DNA from: Adineta steineri | Taxonomy: Eukaryota; Rotifera; Eurotatoria; Adinetida; Adinetidae | DNA: 64,000 bases | Reading direction: 5' to 3' | NCBI GenBank assembly: GCA_905250115.1 | Contig: CAJNOI010000005.1 | Span: forward strand, 372,001-436,000 | Shown: positions 1 to 10,791 of the stretch, one piece after another | Numbering within the stretch: position 1 is the first letter of the stretch | How the letters are laid out: every line of letters begins with the position of its first letter | Translations under genes and position numbers: made by a program | The notes under the pieces: generated by a model | Seen by the model: the letters and a program-made list of their open reading frames with translations, nothing else | Told to the model about the DNA's origin: nothing | Database searches by the model: none

Positions 1-253
1 TAAACATATCACCTTCATTAAGAAGAATATCTCCATTTTGATTATTTCTTAATTGTATAACAACTTGTCCTTTAATTACTAGAAAAAGTTCATCTTCATC
101 TTTATGTGAATGCCATCCAAATTCACCTAATAATTTAGCTAATTTAACATGTTGTCCATTAAGTTCACCAATTATTTTTGGCGTCCAATGTGCAGAGAAA
201 AGTGACGCTTTTTCATTAATATTCACTTTCGATAAGTTAGTTACTGCGGACAT
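1..253 (-). CDS. Cupin-domain protein, 3' end outside window
   Basis: Reading leftward from an ATG at 251-253, 84 codons are open to the window edge. The protein has the cupin signature: G-W-H-S-H followed by K-D-E-D-E, then an F-L-V-I-K-G strand and, near the edge, L-N-E-G-D. This corresponds to cupin motif 1 (G-x5-H-x-H-x3-4-E-x6-G) and the start of motif 2. The two His and the Glu would bind a metal. Small one-domain cupins of this kind are mostly uncharacterised or resemble mannose-6-phosphate isomerase C-termini, so no substrate can be given. No signal peptide is seen. Confidence 0.8.
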   Translation of the reverse strand, partial: MSAVTNLSKVNINEKASLFSAHWTPKIIGELNGQHVKLAKLLGEFGWHSHKDEDELFLVIKGQVVIQLRNNQNGDILLNEGDMF

Positions 254-460
254 ATTCTCTATTTAGATGATAAGATATATGATATGAAAAAGAAGAAAAA
301 GATATTTTTATATGTTATTACACCACGTGCTAAACAAAATAAATATCGAAGAAATTTTAATCTATTTCTCTTTTAGAAACAATCTTTTATATTAATACAA
401 AGAACGATAAATTTAGTCTATTCAAACATATATTCGATAAAAACAAGATGATAGTTTTAA

Positions 461-552
461 TGAGGGTGTGGGTGTGGGTGTGGGTGTAGGTGTGAGTACG
501 TGATGTATTCAACATCCACACCCCACACCCACACCCCACACCCACACCCTCA
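461..552. repeat. TGTGGG telomere-like hairpin repeat, copy 1
   Basis: The left arm (461-495) is a run of GGGTGT units and the right arm (about 512-552) is the matching ACACCC run, so the segment folds on itself. The spacer contains GAGTACGTGATGTATTCA, which is also the spacer of the copy at 4858-4907. TGTGGG is the telomeric unit described for bdelloid rotifers, so this is an interstitial telomere-like repeat in inverted arrangement. Confidence 0.85.
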
Positions 553-1518
553 AGATTTGAATAAAAATATCTAAAAGTTCCATTTGTATCAATGATTATT
601 TAAAATTATTTTTCAAAAACAAAAGATTATTAAATTGATTCATTAAATAGTTTTTATTATAATAGCAAAGATAATTTGAATAATATTAAAGATAAAAAAA
701 TATCAATTACTTTTCTATAAATATTATTAGAATCTTATTCAATAATATCGAAAATTATTGATATAAAAATTATTTCATATGAATTATTTTTTATTATATT
801 TATTCGAAGATTTAACAAAAATAAATTCAATTATTTGTTTATATAAAACAAAAAAATATTAAAATACATACGACATTGCAAAAGCTTCTGTCTTCTGATT
901 CTTCTTATAGCCAAAGTTTAAGTTGAAGTATTCTGTTATAATTCTTAAACATATATTTTAAAACATGTACAAAATTTAAGATTTGTATGCCTTATGATTT
1001 GTTATGATTTATTATTTCTCTTATGCTACATATACCGCAGTTCCTATAATGTAATACATAACAAGTAAAAAAGTAACAATTTAGATATCCATTTTCAATC
1101 CCCTTAATATCTTGCATTTGAAAAACAAAACAATTCACCAAAGATACAGTATGTAAAGCTCTACAATTTACATAAGATCCTGTTTTTTTTATAGTTACAT
1201 ATTTTGCATTGTAAATAGAGACAAGTTTTAGCGGTCAAATTTCGACACTACAAAATTCTTATTACATATTTTTATCGACTACACAGTTTTTATAGCTATT
1301 CAATACATTTTATTTTTATATATTACATGAAAAAGAGATGAAATAAGAAAGAACATGTTCATATTATTTACCAAAACAATATTGTTTTTATAGTGTCAAA
1401 CTATCACAGCTTAAAACTTGTCCATCAACATCAGAATGCGCCATATCTAAAAAAAAACGGAAACGAAAGCTTTGATCTTATACTATCTATTCATACCAAT
1501 TAATAATGAATTATCATG
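553..1518. other. Intergenic, AT-rich, no gene seen
   Basis: This stretch is very AT-rich, with stops in all frames and no recognisable protein, RNA or repeat. It lies between the hairpin repeat and the 3' end of the minus-strand gene that ends at 1519. Confidence 0.6.
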
Positions 1519-2350
1519 TTATGAAATATATTTTGATCGTTTAGAACAATTTTCAACTTCTTGTTCCTCATCCAGCATTCTTTTTAATTTTTGAAGAATG
1601 TTAGATTGTTTGAGCAGTTTGTTTAAAAAATCAGCATCGTCATCAAGATCATGGAGTACAATATTTGGTGATATTGGATTGACAACAGAAGGAATTGATG
1701 CTAAACGTTAACTTACAATTGATAGATATTCAACGAAAATACAGCTTACGAGTTGTGCCAACAGCAGCTCCCAAGATACTGATTTCAACAGTTGGTGAAT
1801 TTGAAGTATCTAAAATAGTTTTAATTGAATTAAAAAATAGAATCAATGTTCAAAATCATGATTAATCCAAAGAAATTAAATATTATAAAAAGAATATTAC
1901 TCGTTTCTTCTTCAACAAGGTAAGTCATTGTTTGATTATCATTATTTATAATTTGTTTGTTAGGAACCGAAATAAAATAACGAAAGCCAATTTGTGTATT
2001 TTTACCATCTAATTTCATTTTTTCAATTTCATCAACCACCTCCATTTGATGATATCTATGGTAGTATGGGATAAAATCAAGGTTTTCTTTTAATAGTTGA
2101 ACACCACGTGATGCAAGTTTATGTTGAAGAGGTATGTGGAAATGTTCATAAGCTTGTTCATATTCATCAATACTGATTTTATAAAAACTAAGTCGTTCAA
2201 GTAGGTGAATGTTTGTTCGAATAGTATTAGGTGGAAGTTTAGCATATGAAAAAGGTCGACTATTACAAAGAAATTTTCCTTCCATAAGAAGACCATCATC
2301 AACCAGCTGCTGTCATGCTTTACGACCAATTTCCAAATTATTCTTATATA
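1519..2350 (-). pseudogene. Unrecognised gene or pseudogene with an internal stop, three exons visible
   Basis: Three minus-strand exons join in frame: about 2350-1901, 1809-1750 and 1700-1519 (TAA at 1519-1521). The introns are 91 and 49 bp with GT..AG borders. The protein is largely polar, with a long middle region (K-L-P-P-N-T through a Y-H-R-Y-H-Q segment) and an acidic then lysine-rich C-terminus. No family was recognised. The first visible exon contains one TGA where the context (G-R-K-A-stop-Q-Q-L-V-D-D-G-L-L) suggests an original Trp codon; alternatively the exon starts after a cryptic acceptor just past that TGA. Upstream, the frame runs into the TGTGGG hairpin at 2362-2430, so the 5' part is missing or displaced. 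It may be a separate gene or the cut-off end of the neighbour at 2431-3422. Confidence 0.5.
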
Positions 2351-2361
2351 AACCAGAAGAC

Positions 2362-2430
2362 GGGTGTGGGTTTGGGTGTGGGTGTGTGTGTGGAATGAAA
2401 GAATACTTATGCTCACATCTACACCCACAC
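2362..2430. repeat. TGTGGG telomere-like hairpin repeat, copy 2
   Basis: A G-rich arm of GGGTGTGGGTTTGGGTGTGG type is followed after about 25 bp by a C-rich arm (ACACCCACAC). The segment sits between two damaged minus-strand coding regions, and reading frames on either side do not match, so it may have broken a gene. Confidence 0.75.
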
Positions 2431-3422
2431 GCTCCTTATAATCTACGCCGTGTTCACATGGTGTAGCCTTCTTAATATGTGGTGGTGATGTTGTTATTGC
2501 CGGAATTATTGATAATATAATACCTTCACAATCTCTTCTACTGATGTTCATTTCCATCGACTCTACTCTAAGATGATCTTTTAATACGCAGCCAAGTGAG
2601 TCACATAAATGTGAGCCTAAAAGAAACACAGATAAATAAGAGATAAATTATAGAAATTTTTTTATTTACCTTGCATGCTTCTTCCTCTCGACAATACGGG
2701 AAGATCATCTTCCTTTGTTCAAAGAACTATATGGTGCTTTAATATGTGGAAGGAGCGTGTTTTGAATTCTTTACATGTTTGATTAATTTGTTCCTTAACA
2801 ACAGAATAAGTTTTACTATTACGACATAAAGTTAATCTGCCATAATCTACTGATAAACGATCTTCTTCACTAATCAAACAAGATAACCACTTGGCAAAAT
2901 AAGAACCTAAAGACAAAATAACTATTATGATAATAATAAAAATAAAAGAACTTTACCGTCATGTCCTGTGGAGGAACCAGTCATAATTTCCAAATGTTCT
3001 CGATTTAATTTTGGCTGAATGTGTTCATCATTAATAATTTCATTATAAACTTCATGTTTCATCATAGTATCATATAATTCCATGCATTGTTCCATACTAA
3101 TAATATTAAGGAAATATTGAGCAGCGCCGCGTTCTTTTTCTACTACGTCTTCAAGTGTGGCCACCACTTTTTCTTTCTTCGATTGTGGCCTTATAAATTG
3201 CATCTTGCTCTAAAACAAAACATAAAAATAATGAATTATTGTATTTTGTTTTGCACTTACGTTTATGATAGAAAATGAAATTCCGGTATCGGCCTCCATC
3301 TTTAGTTTATCGTCTCGTGTTGAATATGGATTTTTTGCAATAAGTTTTTTCATATAAGAGTTTCCATCATCGGTCCATTGGCGTTTTGATGCAATGTAAT
3401 AAACAGTCTTTTCAGTTGACAT
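2431..3422 (-). pseudogene. I-PpoI-like His-Me-finger (zinc-loop) endonuclease family member, decayed
   Basis: Four exons join with GT..AG introns: 3422-3261 (ATG at 3420-3422), 3209-2957, 2906-2670 and 2618 leftward. The last exon encodes S-H-L-C-D-S-L-G-C, then H, N and C with exactly the spacing of the zinc-binding loop of the homing endonuclease I-PpoI: catalytic-type His, Cys+2, Cys+7, His+12, Asn+21, Cys+27. A later C-E-H-G matches the second zinc site in part. The N-terminal 160 residues are not recognised. An in-frame TGA at 2716-2718 interrupts exon 3, and the 3' end runs into the TGTGGG hairpin, so the gene is probably dead. A divergent paralogue lies at 3902-4693. The family name is inferred from motif spacing only. 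Confidence 0.6.
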
Positions 3423-3901
3423 AATTTGTGAATGAATAGATAATGAATAAATAATCAATAAACGAAAGAGCAAGTGTTAGATGTACTGTCCTCTAAGATA
3501 TGTTGTTTATTGTTGAATCAACGAAAACATAAACAAAACTGGATATATATATATATGTATACACTACGAAAAATAGAAAAGAAAGGTGAATCATAGAGAG
3601 AAGAAAGGAAAGAACGAAAAAGAAGATATATATGATGCTATATATAGCATAGATCATAGCAGCAAGAAGTATTGAAAGTGTGAGTTATGTTCTCGATTAT
3701 GATCTGCTTGTTCTATTTCAATTCAATACATAATTGATCTTAATTGGCTATTGATTATCTCGTTGAGAATGATTATTAGTCACATCTATTGATCAATTAC
3801 AGAACATAACGGACGATGGATAAAGTATGTATATATATATAGTCTATATTCAACTCAGTACACATATCATTATCAAAGTGAATAAAATTATATAATTATA
3901 A
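3423..3901. promoter_or_regulatory. Shared upstream region of two divergent zinc-loop paralogues
   Basis: About 480 bp separate the ATGs of the two divergent paralogues. The stretch is AT-rich with (TA) runs near 3547, 3640 and 3830. It would hold both promoters if the genes were ever transcribed from here. No specific site could be assigned. Confidence 0.35.
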
Positions 3902-4693
3902 ATGGCACCAACAAATAATCCACAAGAATTTCTCAATTCTCTGGAACTTGGTGACGTAAGTGATTTTGTATCAGATTTATTTGCGCGTCGTTCTTATCTT
4001 GATTTAGTAAATTATAAAAAAAATTTCGAGAGTTTATCGATTAAAATGGAGCAGCTTGTTACAATGAAAAATGCTCGAGAAGAACAACACCCCAGGTAAG
4101 TAATATTTTGATTAAATAAAATAATTTATATTTGCATTCTTTTAGGCGCTTTTTCCAAACGATGGATGGAGTGCAAAATTAGAGAAAAACATATGAACCA
4201 AGCACCAGCCAAGCATCCTGACATTATTATACGTCGACGCGGCACTACCTGATCAGTAAAAGTTCAAGAATGTTTCGATGAGTTTTGTGTATCAAAAAAA
4301 CAAAAAACATAAATTCTTTACAAATATGCTGTCACCATATTATTCTTCGTCTTATTTTCGGTCGTAGTGGTCGTCAACTTCCGTTACTGGCTGAAGGAAG
4401 AAACCATGAACAAGGTAAGTTCACAAATTTTTTCTCCTTATTTTAACTTACACTTCCATTTATATTTAGCATCACATTTATATGATACGATTGGCTGTTT
4501 AAGAGAAGAACATTTCTGCATCGAAAAGCAGGAAATCAATCAAAGTCGAAGGGCATGTGGAGACATTGTGTTACATATTGGCAGAAATATTGCTGGTGAA
4601 TTTTGTATATTTCAGGTTAATCCGTGTAAACATGGCATACAACATCAATATGCAAATGGAGATTCTTTACGATACAGCTGCAGGAAGATCTAA
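3902..4693 (+). pseudogene. Second I-PpoI-like zinc-loop family member, decayed
   Basis: Exon 1 (3902-4095) starts at an ATG and ends at a good GTAAGT donor. After the acceptor at 4145 the frame soon meets a stop, while a sensible protein continues in another frame with a further TGA near 4250. A third block (about 4330-4415, ending L-P-L-L-A-E-G-R-N-H-E-Q) splices to the last exon (4470-4693). That exon carries S-H-L-Y-D-T-I-G-C, then H, N and C at I-PpoI spacing, and a later N-P-C-K-H-G. The first zinc Cys is Tyr here, so this loop is damaged as well. AATAAA at 4781 may be the poly(A) signal. The gene is divergent from its paralogue on the left. Confidence 0.55.
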
Positions 4694-4857
4694 ATAGTAT
4701 GTAGCGAGAAGTGTAAAAGAGTTTAGTTGTGTTTGTGTTTGTGTTCATTTTTATTTTTGTTTTCTTCTTTCTTTTTTCTCAATAAACTAATCAATTTCTC
4801 TTGCGATCACTTAATTAAAAATTTCTTTTTATTTTGAAAAAAAAAAATAATAATTAC

Positions 4858-4907
4858 TTGAGGGTGTGGGTGTGAGTACGTGATGTATTCAACACCCACA
4901 CCCTCAA
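4858..4907. repeat. TGTGGG telomere-like hairpin repeat, copy 3 (perfect 16-bp arms)
   Basis: TTGAGGGTGTGGGTGT and its exact reverse complement flank the 18-base spacer GAGTACGTGATGTATTCA. The spacer is shared with copy 1 at 461-552, while the number of GGGTGT units differs. This shows that the arms and spacer form one repeat unit that has been copied. Confidence 0.85.
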
Positions 4908-7243
4908 ACTTATTTAATATAGATAAAAACGGATTTGAATAGAAAATAAGATCTTTATTGATTATATATACCTTTCTAGTCAATAAGTCTAGATAGTGTT
5001 CGAAATGTGTTCTTGTATCATAAAAGTAGATGAAACACCTTGATGTAGCCATTTTAATTCATTTATCCATTATGTCAATTAGATCTTGTACCGTGATATT
5101 TGTTGTGTACGTGTACCATGAGTTCTTCTTTCATTCACCATTGCGTGAATCGATGTGATCACTTCCTGTTGTTTACGATTAGCATCTGGTCGAAAACCAC
5201 CATGCTCATGACTATAATTATCTTTGTTATAATCAACATTTATTTTTTGTATAGCTAAGTTAATTGAAATGATTGACCAGAACACTATTGGTAAATGATA
5301 GTTAGAGTGTGTGAGTGTGAAGTGGATTGATCAAAATGAAATCAACACGTAACAGTGACATGAAAAAATCAAGATGAGATAAGTCACAGTTATAGATAGA
5401 ATTAATAATTATTTATTTTCGTGACTATGGTTAATTGTAGCTATTGGCGGCCTCTATCGTACCATACCACATCAGACCAAATATGTCTTTAATTAATTAG
5501 AAAAAAATATTAAAGAGAAGAAAAAAATAAAGTTTTCATCCTGAATTTGAGACCAAAGTACTATAGTTACGATCATTATATCTGAGCGTTTAATTATAAA
5601 TAACACATAAAGGACACATAGATGTATTTTTAATTGTAGTAATTCGAGAATTAAAATTATTCAAATGTCTGTTGAGATTTACGAAACCCGTCAGATGTAA
5701 TTAAATCTCTAATTTTTACAGATTAATAATATTTCGTTGTCTGCTTGCTGAACGGAATGGATGATGTTTTACCATTATTCGAATATAACTCTCATACTCA
5801 TTTATACTAGTCGATCAATAATACGAATAAATGATTGCTTTCATGATTTTTTTTCTCTCCAAAAAATAAACCGAAAAAGCTGATTATCGATCATATTCAT
5901 CTCGTACAAGGAGAAAAATTTCGAAAAAAACAACATAAGTTTGTAGGAAGAACGCAATTCACCTTATCTCGGAACTACCTATGTAAAAAAATAATCAAAA
6001 AATCTGATTTAGAATCGATTATAATAATACAATTTTAATCATTAATTTACTCATGAATAATCACCCAGGACGCGCTACTTTTGGTTATACTCGATTCAAA
6101 ATCAGGTTTTTTTCTGATTATACTCGATTCAAAATCAGGTTTTTTCTGATTATCAAACGAATTTCTCTGCATGAGTAGTTCTCATCCAAAATCGACAATG
6201 TTGGAGAGAAAGAAAGAAAATAAATATTACAGGTGAGCAACTTTGCGATCGAGCACAACAAATATAATGGTGTGACGCATATTTCATTCAAATATCATAC
6301 CCCATTGCGACGAGAGCATATTTACTTCCTACACGTGAGAATAAGTATCTGTTGGAAAAAACCACGTGGCTTTCATTTGTCGACGAAGAAGTGATGCATT
6401 CGATCGTTACTAGTATTGACATCGTTCGAATTTTCCTTATAGACTGATGAACAATAAGTAAGACTCTGGTCTCGTAAGAGAAGACTAGCTTCGACTGAGT
6501 TTCTAGAATATCGACGGGATGCAGCAGATAAAAGGACCAGATCGTTTTGCCTACGACATCCCAAAATGATTGATTTCGGGACGAACGATTACATAAAGAT
6601 ACCGCTAGTACTCCTCTTAATCGTAGTCTCATCATCAATATTTTTTTCGTAATAGTAGAAAGTTTTCTTTGTACCTGAATGTAGTAGTACGAAAAAAGAG
6701 TATTCAAAACCTCTACCACTATTTCTACACTGTATTCGCTCATATATGTTGTCAAATATGGTTTGAGTTTTTTGTACGACTAAATTAATCTTATCGTGTG
6801 TTTAACATGATGATTTTATAGAAGTTGTCATAAAAACGTTTTTTCTACTATTGAACAAAAGTTGATTCTAAACAAGTATTGAAGTGTAGCTAAGATTGTA
6901 TATAGAGAGTGTGCGATTCATTCTCCTTTTCTTTCGCGTTGTTATATTTTCAACAAATTCGATCTGTACAACTAGAGCAACTATCGCCTTTTTCTCTTAT
7001 AATATACTTTTAGCTGCGTTAGAAAACGGTCAAAACATGCATGACACTGGATGGTTCATGATTAAGAGTTCGCCAATCTTGATCAAGTTAAAATCATAAA
7101 ATCAAACGATTTAGTTCTTTTTTTTACATTTAACCATCTATTTTTATCATTTTCAGAATTCGAGTTATCACCAATCTCGTTAGAAGCACTTCAGTTGGCA
7201 CTCAGTAAAGTTTTTTTTCTCTGAAAAGATTTACTTCTTAATT
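4908..7243. other. Region without a recognised gene
   Basis: Short minus-strand open stretches occur at 5079-5285 and 4980-5052, one ending in R-Y-K-I and a second frame ending in D-L-I-D-I-M-D-K. They may be remains of a gene but do not join into a convincing model. A longer open stretch of 155 codons lies at 6288-6755 (-); it matches no family I know and has a competing frame of 63 codons. A duplicated and inverted repeat lies at 5996-6149. An acceptor-like TTTTCAG at about 7151-7157 precedes the DUF4419 start and could mark a 5'-UTR intron or trans-splice site. Confidence 0.4.
5996..6149. repeat. Tandem duplication with an inverted third copy
   Basis: A unit of about 32 bp (core ACTCGATTCAAAATCAGG) occurs twice in tandem at 6085-6149. 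A diverged inverted copy lies at 5996-6024. The arrangement can fold as a hairpin and may be part of a small non-autonomous element. Outer limits and target-site duplications are not clear. Confidence 0.6.
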
Positions 7244-9659
7244 ATGGCAAACAAAAACAATCAGAATTCATCTAAAATGAGCACTCGTGGAGGTCAACAA
7301 GAAAAACAACCATTGTCATCTCATGATCCGGCACGTTCTGATCGTCAGCGCTTGATTTATCACACAGTACCAATTCGGAGTGAACTGCCAAAAATTTCGA
7401 AAAGCTATGCAGCTGAACCATCGAAGGATCTTCCATCAGACAATTTCTGGACAGATGTAGTTCAGCGTACAAATACGAACGATGCTGCGAATGAATTGCC
7501 TGGGGCGCAAAGCCATACTACATCTACTGCACAATACAAACTCTTGTATAGTAAAGCAAATGGACCGTGTAAGTATTTTTATTCGATAGAAATGTCAGCT
7601 CTTTTACTTCGACTCGAAGAAGAACTTATGTCCAAATGATACTGACTTTGCTACAAAACTAACACGTTTACTCTGATAGTTTGCACCGCCTAGGTTAACT
7701 TCTGATGAACGATATTTGCGTCATTTGGCAGGTTCTGAAGTTTGCAACTGATGTTGTTCCTGTTGTTGGAACACATCATCTTCATAGAATCGACATCCGT
7801 TTGTAAAGAATTTATCAATATTGTTGTTGTCTTTTGTTTTAGACACCCATGCTGATGGTAGTCATCCAATTCTGACAGCATTTCTCAATGCTTATAATTC
7901 TCATGAAGACATTATCTTATCACCAGATGACATCTGGCTTATGGTGTGTATCGGCTTTTCGAAATATGTCAATGATAATGCGGAAAAACTTCGTCATTTT
8001 TTTGTTGATCATGATGGCAAAAAGGAATTGACTGTGACGCATATACTTGACAAACCCAAGTAAGTAACATGTAACTATTTGCTAATGGTAAAAGTTTGTT
8101 TTTTGTCTCCATTTGACCGACTTTGACATTCTTGAACGATCATCTTAAAAAAATGGATATTGTTTCATCTATCATAAACGATTTCTTTCGATATGCCAGT
8201 TTCACAATTTGAATCTTCTTCAGAATCATTCTACATTCGGTTGAATTAGACTAAGTTGCGTAAACATATTGAGCAGTCTCGTATCTCATAAGATTTAATT
8301 CCAGAAGTTTAAATAACAGAGACGAATTCGAGTTACTCTTTCGATGACGAATATCGATCTGATTTGCGTCAAACACTAATCATCTCTACTGTACTTTTTG
8401 CCATCGTCAACATACGAGCGAAAGATTTGTCAGTGTTGCATCTATGCGAAAGCCTTCACGAACACTCTTTTTTAACTCTTAGCTGTTGGAGTACAGTCGA
8501 ACAGGATAAATCTTTGTTTATTAGGTCTAGGACAAGAGAACAGGTTAGAATCAGACGTAATACTGCAGGTGATAAGATATTAACTCCGTACCGAATTCTA
8601 TAACAGTGCATATATTCTAAGGCTTTGCTTGAAAATACTAATATCAATGAACGTTCAGATCTGAGACGATAATAGCCTTAGCACTTGATTTCAGCGGTTT
8701 TGAACTGCAAAAAACGTTCTCATGTACTATGCTGTTGTGCTAAACAATAGATTGTCAAAGTTTGCCATGAATAACTGCTACTCACGTCAGTCAAAATTAA
8801 CTGTTTTTCTTCAATTTGTAGTTGGAATCGTTTCTTGGAAGATATGCGCCTGGAAGTCAATAAAAATGTCAAAAATGATGTTTGTGATCTTCTGTCGAAT
8901 AATTTCTCCACGACGACCCAGGTGGAATCACTCGTCTCATGTGTGGCTATTATGACCACATTCAAGAAATACTTCGATTATGATTATTGTGTTGCAGGGT
9001 GTGGAATTCGTAATGTTCACTTTATGGGTACTTTGGATGACTGGAAGCTTTTGCAAGAAAAAACTAGACAATTGCAATCGTTCAGCACTCCTGAAGACGA
9101 ATTTGCTACGTATATCACTGGTCTACTACCCATTCTCAATCAGTGTATTCAAACCTATGAGGGTAAGGTCGATAATCAATTCTGGGATACCATTTTTGAT
9201 CTGAAACACAGAAATGGCATGTCGGGGTGAGTGATGTTTATGTACTTGTTCATAACGTTGTCAAAATAATAGAAAATTTCACAAAAAAAACTCTCGATGT
9301 CATAACATTTTTCAGTATTTTTTCGATAGCCCAGAGATTAAATGAATGAAATTATGCATAATCACTACTAATTGTAGTCCATGTTTGTTGTTTTTAGTAT
9401 GAAAGATGGAACTTACGTGAATGGTTGGTTTCTTCGACTTTGTTATGGAAATCACTGGGATGGAAGTTACCATATGGAAGATATTAAACTGAATTCGTTA
9501 GTTGTACCAGTCAAAGTCAAAGATGAAAATGTAAATGAGTCGAAAATGTGTTATTTTGCCGGAGGCTTTCACGGTGTTGACTCATATGATGGTATGCACA
9601 AACCAGTGATGAGTCTGGCGATCGTTGAAGATTCCAACAGCATTCAAAAATTGTACTAA
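7244..9659 (+). CDS. DUF4419-family protein
   Basis: Four exons, 7244-7568, 7843-8059, 8822-9226 and 9398-9659, join in phase to 402 residues. After a Ser/Gln-rich N-terminus of about 100 residues the protein follows the DUF4419 pattern in order: I-L-S-P-D-D-I-W, N-A-E-K-L-R-x-F-F-V, G-K-K-E-L, N-F-S-T-T-T, C-G-I-x-x-V, G-T-x-D-D-W, then F-W and N-G-W-F. The domain is of unknown function; it is found in fungi, slime moulds, bacteria and some animals. The second intron is long (about 760 bp); the others are 274 and 171 bp. Spread outside most animal lineages suggests acquisition by transfer, but the introns show it has settled in a eukaryotic genome. No signal peptide or membrane segment is seen. 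Confidence 0.85.
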
Positions 9660-10443
9660 TCAAATTGAAAGGACAGAATTAACTTTTTTTCAATATAATT
9701 AATCCTGCATTTCGCTTTAGAGGCTTTATAGAAACTGTTCTAACCTATAGTTGCATAGTTACTCACGTGTTCGCTCTAACCCAAAGGGAAAAAAAATAAC
9801 GAACAAGAGCAATACTTTTATAAGTATACTATATCCTTTTTTTATCTATTTTTTTTCGTGCAAAAAATAATTAATCTAACTTCACGCATTCGTTTTTCAC
9901 ATCGATATTAACAACATAGATCATGTTGATGTTCATTGATATATTATTGAATGCAGAATGTTGGAACATTTGTTTTAGTCTTGATTGTCAACTGTACCTC
10001 GCTCATTTGAGATCGTATTGATCGACTAGTAATTGTGTGCAATGATTGCACCTGAACAGATGTGCTGTTTAGATTTTTTCTTCATCGAACATCTGAATTT
10101 ATGGTCGAAGTCAGATGAAATTTTTGCAAACGAAAAAGTTTGGTTCGACTCTACAAAAAGTGCCTTCAATAAGAGGTCATAGTGATAAGACTAATGGAAG
10201 ATAATATATGTTTCTGTATGACTGTCAAATGCACTTCAAATATTTTGTTAAGATACAGAAGAGGAAAACTCGAACAAGCGTTTTCAAATCGTCTAACAAC
10301 AAGATTTGTCAGTCAGATACGATTATGTACAAATTGATAATGGAGAATATTTCCACTAGCATAGACCTAGACTTTGTAAAATCGCAGTCAAAAAGAAGTA
10401 TATATGGATGCGAGGCAAAATAGATGACACTGACAAAATACTT

Positions 10444-10492
10444 TGAGAGTGTGAATGAAGGTTTTTTTGTCCTCTCTCACTCACACCCTCAC
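10444..10492. repeat. Degenerate G-rich/C-rich hairpin, TGTGGG-like family
   Basis: GAGAGTGTGAATGAAGG is followed, after a T-rich spacer, by CTCTCACTCACACCCTC. It has the same arm-spacer-arm layout as the clean copies but more mismatches. Membership of the family is inferred. Confidence 0.45.
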
Positions 10493-10737
10493 CGAGGTAT
10501 CCACTTTAGAGATGCTTTACTATAGCTCTCCGTTAAAAATATTTCTGAATCTAAAGAAAAACACAATATAAGGCTTAAAGTATCAAATGTACGACGCATG
10601 CTTCTCTTAAAGATTATCCATTCTCGTCAGTACAAAGAAGTTTTCTGAAAATAGTTGGTGATAGAATTCTGCTTAGCTACTCGAAACTCTAGGTAGATAT
10701 GTGTTATAGTTTGACTTCTAACCATCTTGAGGATATG

Positions 10738-10791
10738 AATGTGGGTAAGAGTGAACGTAGACTAAACGTATTAGCCACATCCACACCCACC
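10738..10791. repeat. Degenerate TGTGGG-like hairpin
   Basis: AATGTGGGTAAGAGTG on the left pairs partly with CCACATCCACACCCACC on the right across a spacer of about 25 bp. It is a weaker member of the hairpin family at 461, 2362 and 4858. Confidence 0.55.

Noticed and set aside
1720..1861. Plus-strand open stretch ending N-V-Q-N-H-D
   Set aside because: The minus strand gives three exons with proper splice borders that join in phase through the same region, so the plus-strand reading is a shadow.
6288..6755. 155-codon minus-strand open frame as a gene
   Set aside because: No domain, no start context and a competing frame in the same stretch; left as unassigned.
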